Below are positions 8,375 to 16,286 of a stretch of 25,152 bases of DNA, piece after piece. How positions within the stretch are numbered: the stretch's first letter is position 1; each line of letters opens with the position of its first letter. Under the pieces are notes generated by a model. The model saw only the letters and a list, made by a program, of their open reading frames with translations. It made no database searches and was not told where the DNA came from. The stretch spans positions 1-25,152 of the forward strand of contig RQOI01000035.1 of assembly GCA_003854995.1 (NCBI GenBank), given 5' to 3'. The position numbers and the translations under genes are program-made. The DNA is from Candidatus Zhuqueibacterota bacterium (GTDB taxonomy: Bacteria; Zhuqueibacterota; Zhuqueibacteria; Residuimicrobiales; Krinioviventaceae).

Positions 8375-10168
8375 ATGCACAGGCTAACAAAAGCAACGCA
8401 TGCTATTTGTATTTTTCTCATTGCAGTTTGTGGCGCCGCACTCTATGCAACGGATTACTACGGCCAGCCCGGTGAGTTCCTGCGCTACAGCCCGAGCGCG
8501 CGAGCGCTTGCCCTGGGGCGCGCCTACACGGCGATTGGCCAGGACGCGAATGCCCTGCATTGGAATCCCGGTGCACTCGGTCAATTGCGCAGGACTGGTC
8601 TCAGCATGGTCGGCACCCAGGCCTCTCTTTTTGGTCAGGCCAACTATAGCTGTCTTTCGATCGGCTTGCCGTTTGAGATCATCAACTCGCCGATCTTTCA
8701 AAGGCTCAATAACCTAACTTTGGGTGCGAGTTTTCTGAATTTAACCTCAGATATAACGGAGGCTGATGAATTTGGTATAGTGCATCAAAATAGTATCCTG
8801 AGCAGCAGTCAGGGTGCGTTCAGCCTTGCCCTCGCCACGAGCAACAACATACGATATCTCAATGATTTTTCTCTCGGCGCCGGAATCGATGTCATTTGGA
8901 ATAATATATACGAGCAGAAAAAGACAGCGATTGGTTTCAATGCCGGTATCTATTATCACAATGATGAAATCGATTTTCTCAACTGGTTCACTTTTGCTCT
9001 TGCTTTTAAAAACATCAACAAGCCCGATCTGGCGCTTGACTCCCGATACGAGGAAATAGTGCCGATGACCGGGCGACTCGGTTTAGCCTTTCTGCCGCCA
9101 TTCTGCAGCTGCTTGCCGTCAGCGCTGCGCCCCTTACTTGTCTCGCTGGACTACGATGTCGTCACTCTTTCCGGAGTGCAGCGAGGAATCTATCTGGGCC
9201 TGGAGTATAATATCTCGCGACTGCAGGGATATTTGCCTTTGCGGCTGCGGCTGGGGACGAATACGAAAGAGTCCTCCTTCACCTTTGGCCTGAGCCTCGA
9301 TCTGCCGTCCAATGCCTTCATGAAGACGGGACATCAGTATCTCCCGACCCTTGATTATTCGTTCAATTTCTACGAGGACAATGATTATCTTGGAGATGTC
9401 AAGCAGGGCGGCATCAGCTTTGCATGGACGCCAAAGACACCGGCAGACTGGTATGCCGAAGCTATGCAGCTTTTCCCGGAAAATCTCTTGTCCTCCATGA
9501 ATGCCGCCGATACTCTGAGTCTGACGCGCGCAAGGCTGCAGCGAGTTTTCGATAATCCGCAGGCGTTGTCCAATCCAAATTATTCCCACTCTGGCTATGA
9601 TGCGCTCCTTCGCTTGGGTGACCTGGCCATTGCCGACGCCTGGCTGGCCAATGACCGTGATGCCTTGCTGCGGACGGCTTTAAAAAATTATGATGAAGCT
9701 GAAAGATGCCTTTCTCTGACAAGCGAGTCGGCTGATGAGAGGAACAGGACATCGCTGCTCTATCGCCTGCAGGGAGAAATGAGGCATAAGCGGTCGACCG
9801 CGCAACTATTCGGTGAGCCGTACGTTGATATGATCGATGATCAGCAGCATGTTCAATTCTTGCGCGGTTATTCTTACTATTTAGAAGGCGATACCACGCA
9901 AGCAATCGCTGAATGGCGATCACTCGAGTTGCCGGTGGCGAACTATTTCGCTGCAAAGGTGACGAAGGATTCACAAAAGCTGTTGGAAATTGCGTTTTCA
10001 AAGGACACAAAGGTGAGTCAAAAAATTCTCTATCCATTGATTCCGGATTTTGATATTGCTGATAACGCGCTCTACGAATTCGCAAAACTGACAAACTCGC
10101 AAGAATGGCTTTTCGTGATATCAAAGTTATTTCCGCTTTCGGATGTCCACAACAAGACTAATGATTAA
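8375..10168 (+). CDS. PorV/PorQ-family outer-membrane barrel fused to a C-terminal helical (TPR-like) domain (597 aa)
   Basis: AGGAAA lies just upstream of ATG 8375, and the signal peptide ends near ATDYYG (residue 26). Residues 30-70 carry the PorV/UPF0164 signature: RYSPSARALALGRAYTAIG followed by DANALHWNPGAL. Alternating beta-strand sequence then runs to about residue 352 (SFTFGLSLDL and GGISFAW strands), as expected for an outer-membrane barrel of the FadL superfamily. PorV in Bacteroidota binds T9SS C-terminal domains and hands cargo to the attachment complex. This protein is longer than usual PorV (about 380-400 aa). Residues 355-597 are helical and TPR-like, with ALLRLGDLAIADAWL, a Y-rich YYLEGDTTQAIAEW repeat and similar pairs. 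It sits between the two cargo genes and the ExbB/ExbD genes, which fits a role in cargo export or surface attachment. Assignment to the family is firm; a PorV-like function is inference. Confidence 0.88.
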   Translation: MHRLTKATHAICIFLIAVCGAALYATDYYGQPGEFLRYSPSARALALGRAYTAIGQDANALHWNPGALGQLRRTGLSMVGTQASLFGQANYSCLSIGLPFEIINSPIFQRLNNLTLGASFLNLTSDITEADEFGIVHQNSILSSSQGAFSLALATSNNIRYLNDFSLGAGIDVIWNNIYEQKKTAIGFNAGIYYHNDEIDFLNWFTFALAFKNINKPDLALDSRYEEIVPMTGRLGLAFLPPFCSCLPSALRPLLVSLDYDVVTLSGVQRGIYLGLEYNISRLQGYLPLRLRLGTNTKESSFTFGLSLDLPSNAFMKTGHQYLPTLDYSFNFYEDNDYLGDVKQGGISFAWTPKTPADWYAEAMQLFPENLLSSMNAADTLSLTRARLQRVFDNPQALSNPNYSHSGYDALLRLGDLAIADAWLANDRDALLRTALKNYDEAERCLSLTSESADERNRTSLLYRLQGEMRHKRSTAQLFGEPYVDMIDDQQHVQFLRGYSYYLEGDTTQAIAEWRSLELPVANYFAAKVTKDSQKLLEIAFSKDTKVSQKILYPLIPDFDIADNALYEFAKLTNSQEWLFVISKLFPLSDVHNKTND

Positions 10169-10188
10169 AATAGGAAATGGAGCTTCAC

Positions 10189-11349
10189 ATGCGTCTCGTA
10201 TATTATGCTGTATTTTTCTGTTGCCTGCTCTTCTCTGTACAGCCGTGTTTTGGTCAGGATGACCAGCCATTAATCGAAATTGATAAATCAAGAGCCTCTT
10301 TTGAAAATTTTTCGGAGAACGACTATCGACTTTCCATTGAATGGACGTCGGAAGTTGACCCTGCGCAATATAGGGTTCGCTACAGCACGGTGATGGAAGA
10401 CGTATGCGATACGACAAATAGACAAGTCGATTTTAAATTCACAGACTCTTTGAAAACAGCGATTACTCTGGACTTGAAAAGCAATGACTGCTATTTTCAA
10501 GTGGACGCCTTGAACGGATCGAGCCAGGTGATGGCTCGCAGCGGCGTTTATCATGCTGCATTCAGAATTGAGGAACCGACAAGAGCGAGGCGCATTGAAA
10601 CTATTTTTATCAAAGCCTTTGTTAATTCTTTTATGGAGATGGATCTGATTGCAGGCTGGTCTATTGTTTTTCTCATCATTCTGCTTTTGCTCTATGGCGG
10701 TTATATGGCTCTATCAATCAATCGAGCCGTGAGTCTTCAAGACCATAATGAGAACGGCAAGCTGAAAATAAAGGTTGAAGAATATATGCAGCGTTGGCGT
10801 GATAGTGTAAAAGATAAAAAAGATCCTGCTACGCTCAAGGAGCTGGAGCTGCTCAGATCGGACATCAAGGCCTATAATGACGGCGCCTTTTGCATTCTCA
10901 CTATTTTTGAGCAAGGCCTGGATAATTATATCACAAATTTCGATCACGACACCGTCACTGAAAAGGTGGATCGCGATATGGAAAAAGCAATTGAGTACGA
11001 GCTGGAAAGCATGCGGTTGGGCAATTATAGCAAAAGGGCAAAACACATATCTCTGAACAGAATCAAAATGTTCGGTGAGACAGCACCCATGCTGGGCTTG
11101 TTGGGTACGGTCTGCGGCCTCATTGTCGCTTTTTACAACATTCTGAGAACATCAAGAGAGGGCGGCGCCTATCAGGAGCTGCTCTCAGAGCTCAGCTCAG
11201 GTATCTATTCGGCGATTATCACGACGATCATCGGGCTCATTGTCGGTATAATCCTTCTCTACATACACCATGCCGCTGAGAGCAATATCAAACGGCTGCA
11301 GAATGCATGGTACAAACAGCAAATTGAAATTGGCAAAATTATCAGTTAA
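10189..11349 (+). CDS. ExbB/TolQ/MotA-family proton channel with N-terminal periplasmic FN3-like domain (386 aa)
   Basis: I chose ATG 10189 because GGAG lies 6 bases upstream; the in-frame ATG at 10177 has a ribosome binding site only 1 base away. Residues 1-22 form a signal peptide (ending CFG). Residues about 28-130 are a small beta domain (RLSIEWTSEVDPAQYRVRYS, FN3-like) with two cysteines, C73 and C101, that could form a disulfide. Three membrane segments follow: about 154-177, 298-320 (APMLGLLGTVCGLIVAF, the ExbB/TolQ signature) and 338-362 (SAIITTIIGLIVGIILL). A large cytoplasmic loop lies between the first two. Conserved pore threonines appear as T307 and T345/T346. ExbB-type proteins form the proton-conducting pentamer that drives TonB, Tol or T9SS-type work across the periplasm. 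Two ExbD genes follow directly. The periplasmic extension recalls TtpC-like ExbB homologues. Confidence 0.9.
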   Translation: MRLVYYAVFFCCLLFSVQPCFGQDDQPLIEIDKSRASFENFSENDYRLSIEWTSEVDPAQYRVRYSTVMEDVCDTTNRQVDFKFTDSLKTAITLDLKSNDCYFQVDALNGSSQVMARSGVYHAAFRIEEPTRARRIETIFIKAFVNSFMEMDLIAGWSIVFLIILLLLYGGYMALSINRAVSLQDHNENGKLKIKVEEYMQRWRDSVKDKKDPATLKELELLRSDIKAYNDGAFCILTIFEQGLDNYITNFDHDTVTEKVDRDMEKAIEYELESMRLGNYSKRAKHISLNRIKMFGETAPMLGLLGTVCGLIVAFYNILRTSREGGAYQELLSELSSGIYSAIITTIIGLIVGIILLYIHHAAESNIKRLQNAWYKQQIEIGKIIS

Positions 11350-11373
11350 TACTCATTCCACAGGTCATGTTTG

Positions 11374-11973
11374 ATGAATTTTGAAATCGATATAGAAAGC
11401 AGCAATGGTAATATAAGTCCCCAATTGCCCTCATTTGTCGATATTGTATTCATTCTGCTCATTTTTTTCCTGGTGCTGTCGGTGATTGGCGTCGGTTTTA
11501 TCGAAACCGGTCGTTTCGCAGAAGATCGGTTTGAAAAAGAACAGGAACTGAGCGATTTTCCCCGCGTTTACAAGGCCCTGCGCCTGGATCTACCGGATTT
11601 TCTCATTCTGGCAATGGAGATGGATAAACAAGGGAAAGAGAAATACTTTGTCTTCTCGAATGCCCAATATCAAAGCGTGACAGTCAAAGATGCAGCAGAA
11701 TATGAAGCTGTTCGCGCCAAAATTGCAGAGGGTGGAACTGTTTTTAGCGGTGTCGCCAGGACAGAGTCTCTCGAGATTCTGCAATCCACTTGGGGGCCAT
11801 TCGCAAGCGTCGAGGACATGATGGACTCTAGACTCATCCGCCTGGCAACTAGCACAAATCTGGTCATACAGGCGACGGAAGATTTTACGTATCATAAAAT
11901 TTTGCAAATTCTACGCGCGTTCAGCCGGTTTAAATCGGTCTATTTTGAAGTCATTGAAAGCGCAGCTATCTAA
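11374..11973 (+). CDS. ExbD/TolR-family protein 1 (199 aa)
   Basis: ATG 11374 is preferred over the adjacent TTG at 11371; CAGG lies 9 bases upstream. It has the ExbD plan: a short cytoplasmic N-terminus, one membrane helix with the proton-carrying aspartate (PSFVDIVFILLIFFLV, D23), then a periplasmic domain. The last part (NLVIQATEDFTYHKILQILRAF) matches the alpha/beta fold end of ExbD. The periplasmic domain is longer than the roughly 90 residues of E. coli ExbD, with an insertion about 60-150 of unknown role. It lies 24 bases after the ExbB gene and 16 before the second ExbD. The two ExbD copies differ strongly in sequence, so they may form a heterodimeric stator/rotor pair rather than be a recent duplication. 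Confidence 0.9.
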   Translation: MNFEIDIESSNGNISPQLPSFVDIVFILLIFFLVLSVIGVGFIETGRFAEDRFEKEQELSDFPRVYKALRLDLPDFLILAMEMDKQGKEKYFVFSNAQYQSVTVKDAAEYEAVRAKIAEGGTVFSGVARTESLEILQSTWGPFASVEDMMDSRLIRLATSTNLVIQATEDFTYHKILQILRAFSRFKSVYFEVIESAAI

Positions 11974-11989
11974 TTACAAGGTTGTTGAC

Positions 11990-12610
11990 ATGCGGAAAGA
12001 AAGAGAATCGAACTCGAGTTTACGGTTGACATCCTTCATCGATGTGATTTTCATCCTGCTGCTTTTTTTTCTGGTGACGTCATTGATCATGAAACAGGCT
12101 GGAGGCCGCCAGGGAGAAAAGGCCTATTTAAGGATTCAGAATGCGTTTTCTGATGTCGGGCAAGTGCGGGCATACCTGACCGTGTTCGTATATAAAAGCG
12201 GCAGTCATGTGAAATATCGCATCCTCCATAAAGGAGAAAAAATTTCCGCGGATAATTATCTGCAGATTCTTCGTGTTGAAAGCGCAAAAAAGGATCCGAA
12301 TAGCAATGTGATCATTCACACGACGGCGAAAATGCTCATGGATCCCAACCACACTCTTTCACGCCAGATGGACAGACTGTCGTCTCAGAACATCAACCAG
12401 GTATTGGGTTATTACAAAAAGATCCTGACGGATAACGAATTGACTTGTGCCATCGTCGCGCAGCCGGATGTCCCCTTTTTTGATGTCATTAAACTCTATT
12501 CTTTTATGAAATCATCGGCCGATGAGGGTGGCCTCGGCGCAACGCAAGTCGTCCTTCTTGAATATAACGGTGATTTGACATCATTTCTGACAGAGAAAAT
12601 AAGGCTATGA
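11990..12610 (+). CDS. ExbD/TolR-family protein 2 (206 aa)
   Basis: The real start is ATG 11990 (CAAGG about 8 bases upstream); the frame is open further back to 11945 but only by overlapping the previous gene. The N-terminus MRKERESNSSLRLTSFID is polar and basic, followed by a membrane helix with the conserved aspartate D18 (SFIDVIFILLLFFLVTSL). The periplasmic domain contains VIIHTTAKML and, near the end, AQPDVPFFDVIKLYSFMK and GATQVVLL. These match the ExbD pattern in which a strand, a V-P-(Y/F) turn, a helix and a last strand follow each other. With the upstream ExbB-like channel and ExbD 1 it should form an inner-membrane motor powered by the proton gradient. Its stop overlaps a possible start of the next gene (ATGA at 12607-12610). 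Confidence 0.92.
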   Translation: MRKERESNSSLRLTSFIDVIFILLLFFLVTSLIMKQAGGRQGEKAYLRIQNAFSDVGQVRAYLTVFVYKSGSHVKYRILHKGEKISADNYLQILRVESAKKDPNSNVIIHTTAKMLMDPNHTLSRQMDRLSSQNINQVLGYYKKILTDNELTCAIVAQPDVPFFDVIKLYSFMKSSADEGGLGATQVVLLEYNGDLTSFLTEKIRL

Positions 12611-12618
12611 GGACGATG

Positions 12619-13140
12619 ATGAAAAAACTGACTGTTATCCTCGTCATCTTGTCCTGTGCCTTCATGATGTGTCGTCAAGTTTCGCAGGAATCACCTGTCG
12701 AGTTGGTCTCATGCGAGAGAGAGCCGGATGGTTTTGTCAATAACTGGACAGCCATCATTCCCATCGACCCGCCGCCGCGCGCGCCGTTTCGCCTTTTGCA
12801 TGGTGAACCCCTTTTTTTGATCCATAGACCTTCAGACAGCCCTGAAAATCAAGCGCGGATCACGTTCTTTGTCTCCATGGGGACCGTCGGCGACATCGAC
12901 TATCAGGCCGGTTCAGCACCAGGAGTTGAAGGAGCGACAAAACAGGTGGTCAATGCACTGAATACTCTGCAATTCTCCAATAACGGCTGGGGATCGATCA
13001 CGATGACTCTTTATTATGGTTCGCACAAGGCAGAGCTCGACTTTACAAAGTTTCAATTTCTCAAGGGAGTCAAGCTCGATAGAGACAGTTTTCGTCGCGG
13101 CTTTCAGAATCCTGATGTGAATATAAAGTTCGTATTATAG
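12619..13140 (+). CDS. Small exported (lipo)protein with possible TonB C-terminal-like domain (173 aa)
   Basis: Three in-frame ATGs lie at 12607, 12616 and 12619. I prefer 12619 because GAGG lies 6 bases upstream and the product starts MKKLTVILVILSC; ATG 12607 would overlap the previous stop as ATGA. C13 could be lipidated (ILSC, an imperfect lipobox) and C18 is a second candidate. A short proline-rich stretch (IDPPPRAPF, about 49-57) follows. Residues about 78-134 read ARITFFVSMGTVGDIDYQAGS, then an alpha-helical VVNALNTLQFS, then SITMTLYYG. This is the strand-helix-strand order of TonB/TolA/AgmX C-terminal domains (V.F.V...G.V.......S, then AL..W.F). The similarity is my reading of the pattern, not a search result. 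No N-terminal transmembrane anchor of classical TonB type and no long linker are present. Next to ExbB-ExbD-ExbD this could be the output element of the motor; otherwise the function is unknown. Confidence 0.75.
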   Translation: MKKLTVILVILSCAFMMCRQVSQESPVELVSCEREPDGFVNNWTAIIPIDPPPRAPFRLLHGEPLFLIHRPSDSPENQARITFFVSMGTVGDIDYQAGSAPGVEGATKQVVNALNTLQFSNNGWGSITMTLYYGSHKAELDFTKFQFLKGVKLDRDSFRRGFQNPDVNIKFVL

Positions 13141-13179
13141 TCGAGTTATTCTCTTTTCCTTCATGAGGAATATACATCA

Positions 13180-16100
13180 ATGAGATACTTTTTGATCATC
13201 GTTGCATCTGTGCTGATTCTGCGACTCGACAGTTCTGCCCAGGATTGTCTGTACAGGCAGGCGCTTGAATTGCTCAAGCAGGAAAACTACAGTGACGCTG
13301 TTTCGGATTTTGCTGCGATAGTGAATGGCGAGTCTGCTTGTCCCGATGTCGATATGGCAGATGTCCACTTTTGGCGGGGGTGGGCGTACTATCGAATCGG
13401 GGACCAGGAACAGGCCCTGAACGATTTCCGTTTGGCGGAATCCTCAACAGACAATGGCGACAATGCGCTCTATATGCGGCTCAGACTGGAGCGGCTGAAA
13501 AATCCGACTGAAATCCCGTCACTGGAACGGAATGTCAGTGAGCTGAACGACCTGCTCAACCGTCCTGATATCTCGCCGAGCCTGAAGGACCGGGCGTCAC
13601 TCTACAGAAACTTGCTGCGCCTGCAACTCGGTGAGATGTTATATCATCGAAACGCCATCGTCCCTTCGAAGGCCTATTTTCAGGGTATATGGGATGAAGA
13701 ACCACGCATCTCCGCCCTTGCAATGAATGATATTAATATGCTGATCCGCGCCAGGGCGCTGTTGTGGATCCTGCATGAAAGACATATCCTGGGAGAGAAG
13801 ATTGACGATCAGCTCGTCGCTCAACTCCTGCAAGCGCAACTGCCTGGCAATGCGGATGGTGCCGCTGGTCTCGCTGATCTTGTTTTATACCACCGATCAA
13901 TGTTGGATTTGCTCTCCTATCTGCTGACATACGATTATCAACATTTTGTCAGTGCCAAAGATAATTTGCAGTCATTGAGCAGAGATATCAAGCCGGTTGA
14001 GAACTATCAGGCTACCCTCGATCTATTGGACGGAAAGTATGACGACGTCATCGGTTCTTTTATCGGTGACGATGCATTTGGCGATTTCCGAATCGGCTGG
14101 GCTCATTTTTTGCGTCACAAGGGTGAAAAAGATCTGAGCCAGGCCCAGCAACGCTTTAGAGAATCCAGCGCTGCGCTCCCCGCCTGCCAGTCAGCGCTGA
14201 GAAAGGCGAGTGCCTTTCGCTATAAGCAGACGAGACATTTTCTCGATTGGTGCGGCGGCGAATTTGCCGAAGCGCAGCTCTCCTCCTATTTCTCCGGCGA
14301 GTGCATCAACGAATCGGACTATCTTGCGCAGAAACAAACATGGATCGATATCTTTGAAGAGTGCCAGGGTTATATCTCGCCGAACTGTCAGACAGGACGC
14401 GGTTACCTGGATATTGGTCTTTACAGGGGAATCCCGAAACTTGTTGAAAATGGCAAAAAGCAGCTGCTGAGGTCAAGTTGTATAGATTTAGATGATGATC
14501 TGACGCGCGCCATTCTATTTTGTATCGGAGATCAGCCGGATTTCGTCCAGGCGATCAATTTGCTCGCTACGCTCCTTGAAAAAAATGACGACGATCAAGA
14601 TGAGATCAAATACGCTCTGGCAATGGCCTATTATAATAATGGCGATGCGTCTGGCGCCATTCCACTTTTAGATGATTTGGCAAAGAGGGGCAGCCTGGAT
14701 GCGTGCTATAAACTGGCCAGCATCTATCGCAGCATGGGGGATGATGACAAAGCCTGTCGATATGCAAACGCGCTCATGCAAAATCAGGATATGTACACAA
14801 TCTACCGCGCCGATGCCAATGCGCTCTTCGGGGCGATCAGATGCGATGCGCGCGGAACCGCCGCTTTTCCGCTCCCGCGAAAAAGTCTGATCACCTTTCG
14901 CGAACCCGAATACAAGGTTTTTGCCTATGATTATATCGGTGACGGATTTGGTGTCATCTCAAAACTATACTATCAGATGAAATCCGACATTGTCAAGTTC
15001 ATCACGCCAAAGATGGACATTGATTTTTATGATCTGGAGCTCTTGGAACCTGTCGTTGGATTTACGGCCTACATCCATTTGACTGTAAAGACACCTTTTG
15101 ATGCCGAACCCAACTTGAGAATATCGGTGGGCGATATCGATCTGCCGGGCGCCTCTCTGCAAAAAGTGAGCGACTACTATTTCTATGATTCCGGTCCTTT
15201 GGATATCGGCGATTTCAAGATTATGGTGAATCAACGAGGCAGTTTTGGCTGGATGTATAAGAACTTTATTTCGGGCAATTTCCAGCGAACCGTCACATTG
15301 GATAGCGCTTTTGTATTGCAGCAGGAGACGGCATCGATCGTGCTGGATAACGTCTCGCAGGTTCATCTGACTGCCGATGGCGTGACCGCCTTTTCGCCAG
15401 AATCAGCAGTGCACCTGCGACGACAGCACAGACTGCCTCAAGATATTGGCGTGGTTTCGGCGGTGGCTGCTGCAAATGACACCTTTTTCTGCTTGATCGG
15501 CGATCAATCAAAAGTGAACAAAGTCACTTTTATCGAACCAGATAAGAGCAGCATAACACCGTTCATCAGGGGCACCTATGATCCAGAAAAGGATGTTGTC
15601 GAATACAGCGGCGGTCTGCGAAAACCGTTGGATATTTTGTTCAACGCCGCAAGCAATACCATTCATATTCTGAACTCTGATGGCGTTATTTTCGAATTCA
15701 ATCGTCAAGGGCGTTGTATTGGCGCAATCGGCAAACCAGCTGCCAGCTCGTTTATTCTGGATATCGAGTACGATGAAGATGAACATTGCCTGTGGCTGCT
15801 CGACATTCAGGCAAATATGATTCATAAATATGATCTCAATACGCGCGCTTACGACGGATTTCAAGCCTCACAAAGGAAATTTGCATCTGATCTCCACCCC
15901 ATCTCTGTTATGACTGATGCAAACTATTTTTATCTGGCCACCTCCGCAGGTGATTTGCACCTGCATAAAAAAGAAAATTTTCGTCGTCTGGCTGTCTTTA
16001 CTCCGTCTGACAAAGACGACTTTTCCAGCTATAACAATTTCTCCCTCATCGGACGCAGCGTCGATTCTCGGAGAATCATTGCCCTTAAAAAGAAAATGGC

Positions 16101-16185
16101 ATTGGATAAAATTTGGCCGACCTATTCTGTTGAAATGCTCACAAGCAAGTTTGATGCTGATTTTGAACTGGAAGAGATGGATTAG
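13180..16185 (+). CDS. Secreted TPR protein with beta-propeller-like C-terminal half (1001 aa)
   Basis: ATG 13180 has GAGGA 10 bases upstream. The signal peptide ends SSAQDC (about residue 20). Residues about 22-90 contain clear TPR units (CLYRQALELLKQENYSDAV, then FWRGWAYYRIGDQEQALNDF). Helical repeat sequence continues to about 570, with another strong pair at YALAMAYYNNGDASGAI and ACYKLASIYRSMGDDDKAC. A beta-rich spacer (about 580-720) follows. Residues about 720-980 have repeated strand motifs of NHL/YVTN-like propellers: KPLDILFNAASNTIHILNSD, FILDIEYDEDEHCLWLLD, then PISVMTDANYFYLATSAGDL. It is probably periplasmic or outer-membrane associated and a scaffold in the assembly encoded by the operon, of which it is the last gene (39 bases after the preceding stop). 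No clear terminator is visible after it. The propeller call is moderate. Confidence 0.87.
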   Translation: MRYFLIIVASVLILRLDSSAQDCLYRQALELLKQENYSDAVSDFAAIVNGESACPDVDMADVHFWRGWAYYRIGDQEQALNDFRLAESSTDNGDNALYMRLRLERLKNPTEIPSLERNVSELNDLLNRPDISPSLKDRASLYRNLLRLQLGEMLYHRNAIVPSKAYFQGIWDEEPRISALAMNDINMLIRARALLWILHERHILGEKIDDQLVAQLLQAQLPGNADGAAGLADLVLYHRSMLDLLSYLLTYDYQHFVSAKDNLQSLSRDIKPVENYQATLDLLDGKYDDVIGSFIGDDAFGDFRIGWAHFLRHKGEKDLSQAQQRFRESSAALPACQSALRKASAFRYKQTRHFLDWCGGEFAEAQLSSYFSGECINESDYLAQKQTWIDIFEECQGYISPNCQTGRGYLDIGLYRGIPKLVENGKKQLLRSSCIDLDDDLTRAILFCIGDQPDFVQAINLLATLLEKNDDDQDEIKYALAMAYYNNGDASGAIPLLDDLAKRGSLDACYKLASIYRSMGDDDKACRYANALMQNQDMYTIYRADANALFGAIRCDARGTAAFPLPRKSLITFREPEYKVFAYDYIGDGFGVISKLYYQMKSDIVKFITPKMDIDFYDLELLEPVVGFTAYIHLTVKTPFDAEPNLRISVGDIDLPGASLQKVSDYYFYDSGPLDIGDFKIMVNQRGSFGWMYKNFISGNFQRTVTLDSAFVLQQETASIVLDNVSQVHLTADGVTAFSPESAVHLRRQHRLPQDIGVVSAVAAANDTFFCLIGDQSKVNKVTFIEPDKSSITPFIRGTYDPEKDVVEYSGGLRKPLDILFNAASNTIHILNSDGVIFEFNRQGRCIGAIGKPAASSFILDIEYDEDEHCLWLLDIQANMIHKYDLNTRAYDGFQASQRKFASDLHPISVMTDANYFYLATSAGDLHLHKKENFRRLAVFTPSDKDDFSSYNNFSLIGRSVDSRRIIALKKKMALDKIWPTYSVEMLTSKFDADFELEEMD

Positions 16186-16286
16186 ATCTGAGCCACTGCA
16201 AGTCTGGTTGGCCATGTGCTCAGCTGCAAGTAATTAGTGAAATCAACCAAGTGATTGAAATTCGGGATCAGCTCATCGAGCCCGTC
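16182..16286 (-). other. rhaB: Likely out-of-frame remainder of the rhaB C-terminus
   Basis: Reading the minus strand from 16286 in the frame beginning GAC gives D-G-LDELIPNFNHLVDFTNYL and then QLSTWPTRLAVAQI, with a stop at 16182-16184. From memory, the end of E. coli RhaB has TLDEL, then L-T-T-F-T-P, then VAQI at matching spacing, starting shortly after its GNI..Q. The alignment fits if rhaB changed frame near 16286-16290 (one extra base or two lost). The repaired gene would end by overlapping the stop of the convergent TPR-propeller gene by 1-4 bases. Either a real frameshift or a sequencing or assembly indel would explain it. Confidence 0.5.

Noticed and set aside
11945..11989. Longer start for the second ExbD gene
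   Set aside because: It uses TTG inside the previous gene without a ribosome binding site and would add residues before the polar N-terminus typical of ExbD.
16187..16231. CTGAGC...GCTCAG pairing and an 8-bp direct repeat (CTGCAAGT) between the convergent genes
   Set aside because: The stem is 6 bp with a 24-base loop and no T run on either side, so it is not a convincing bidirectional terminator or attachment site.
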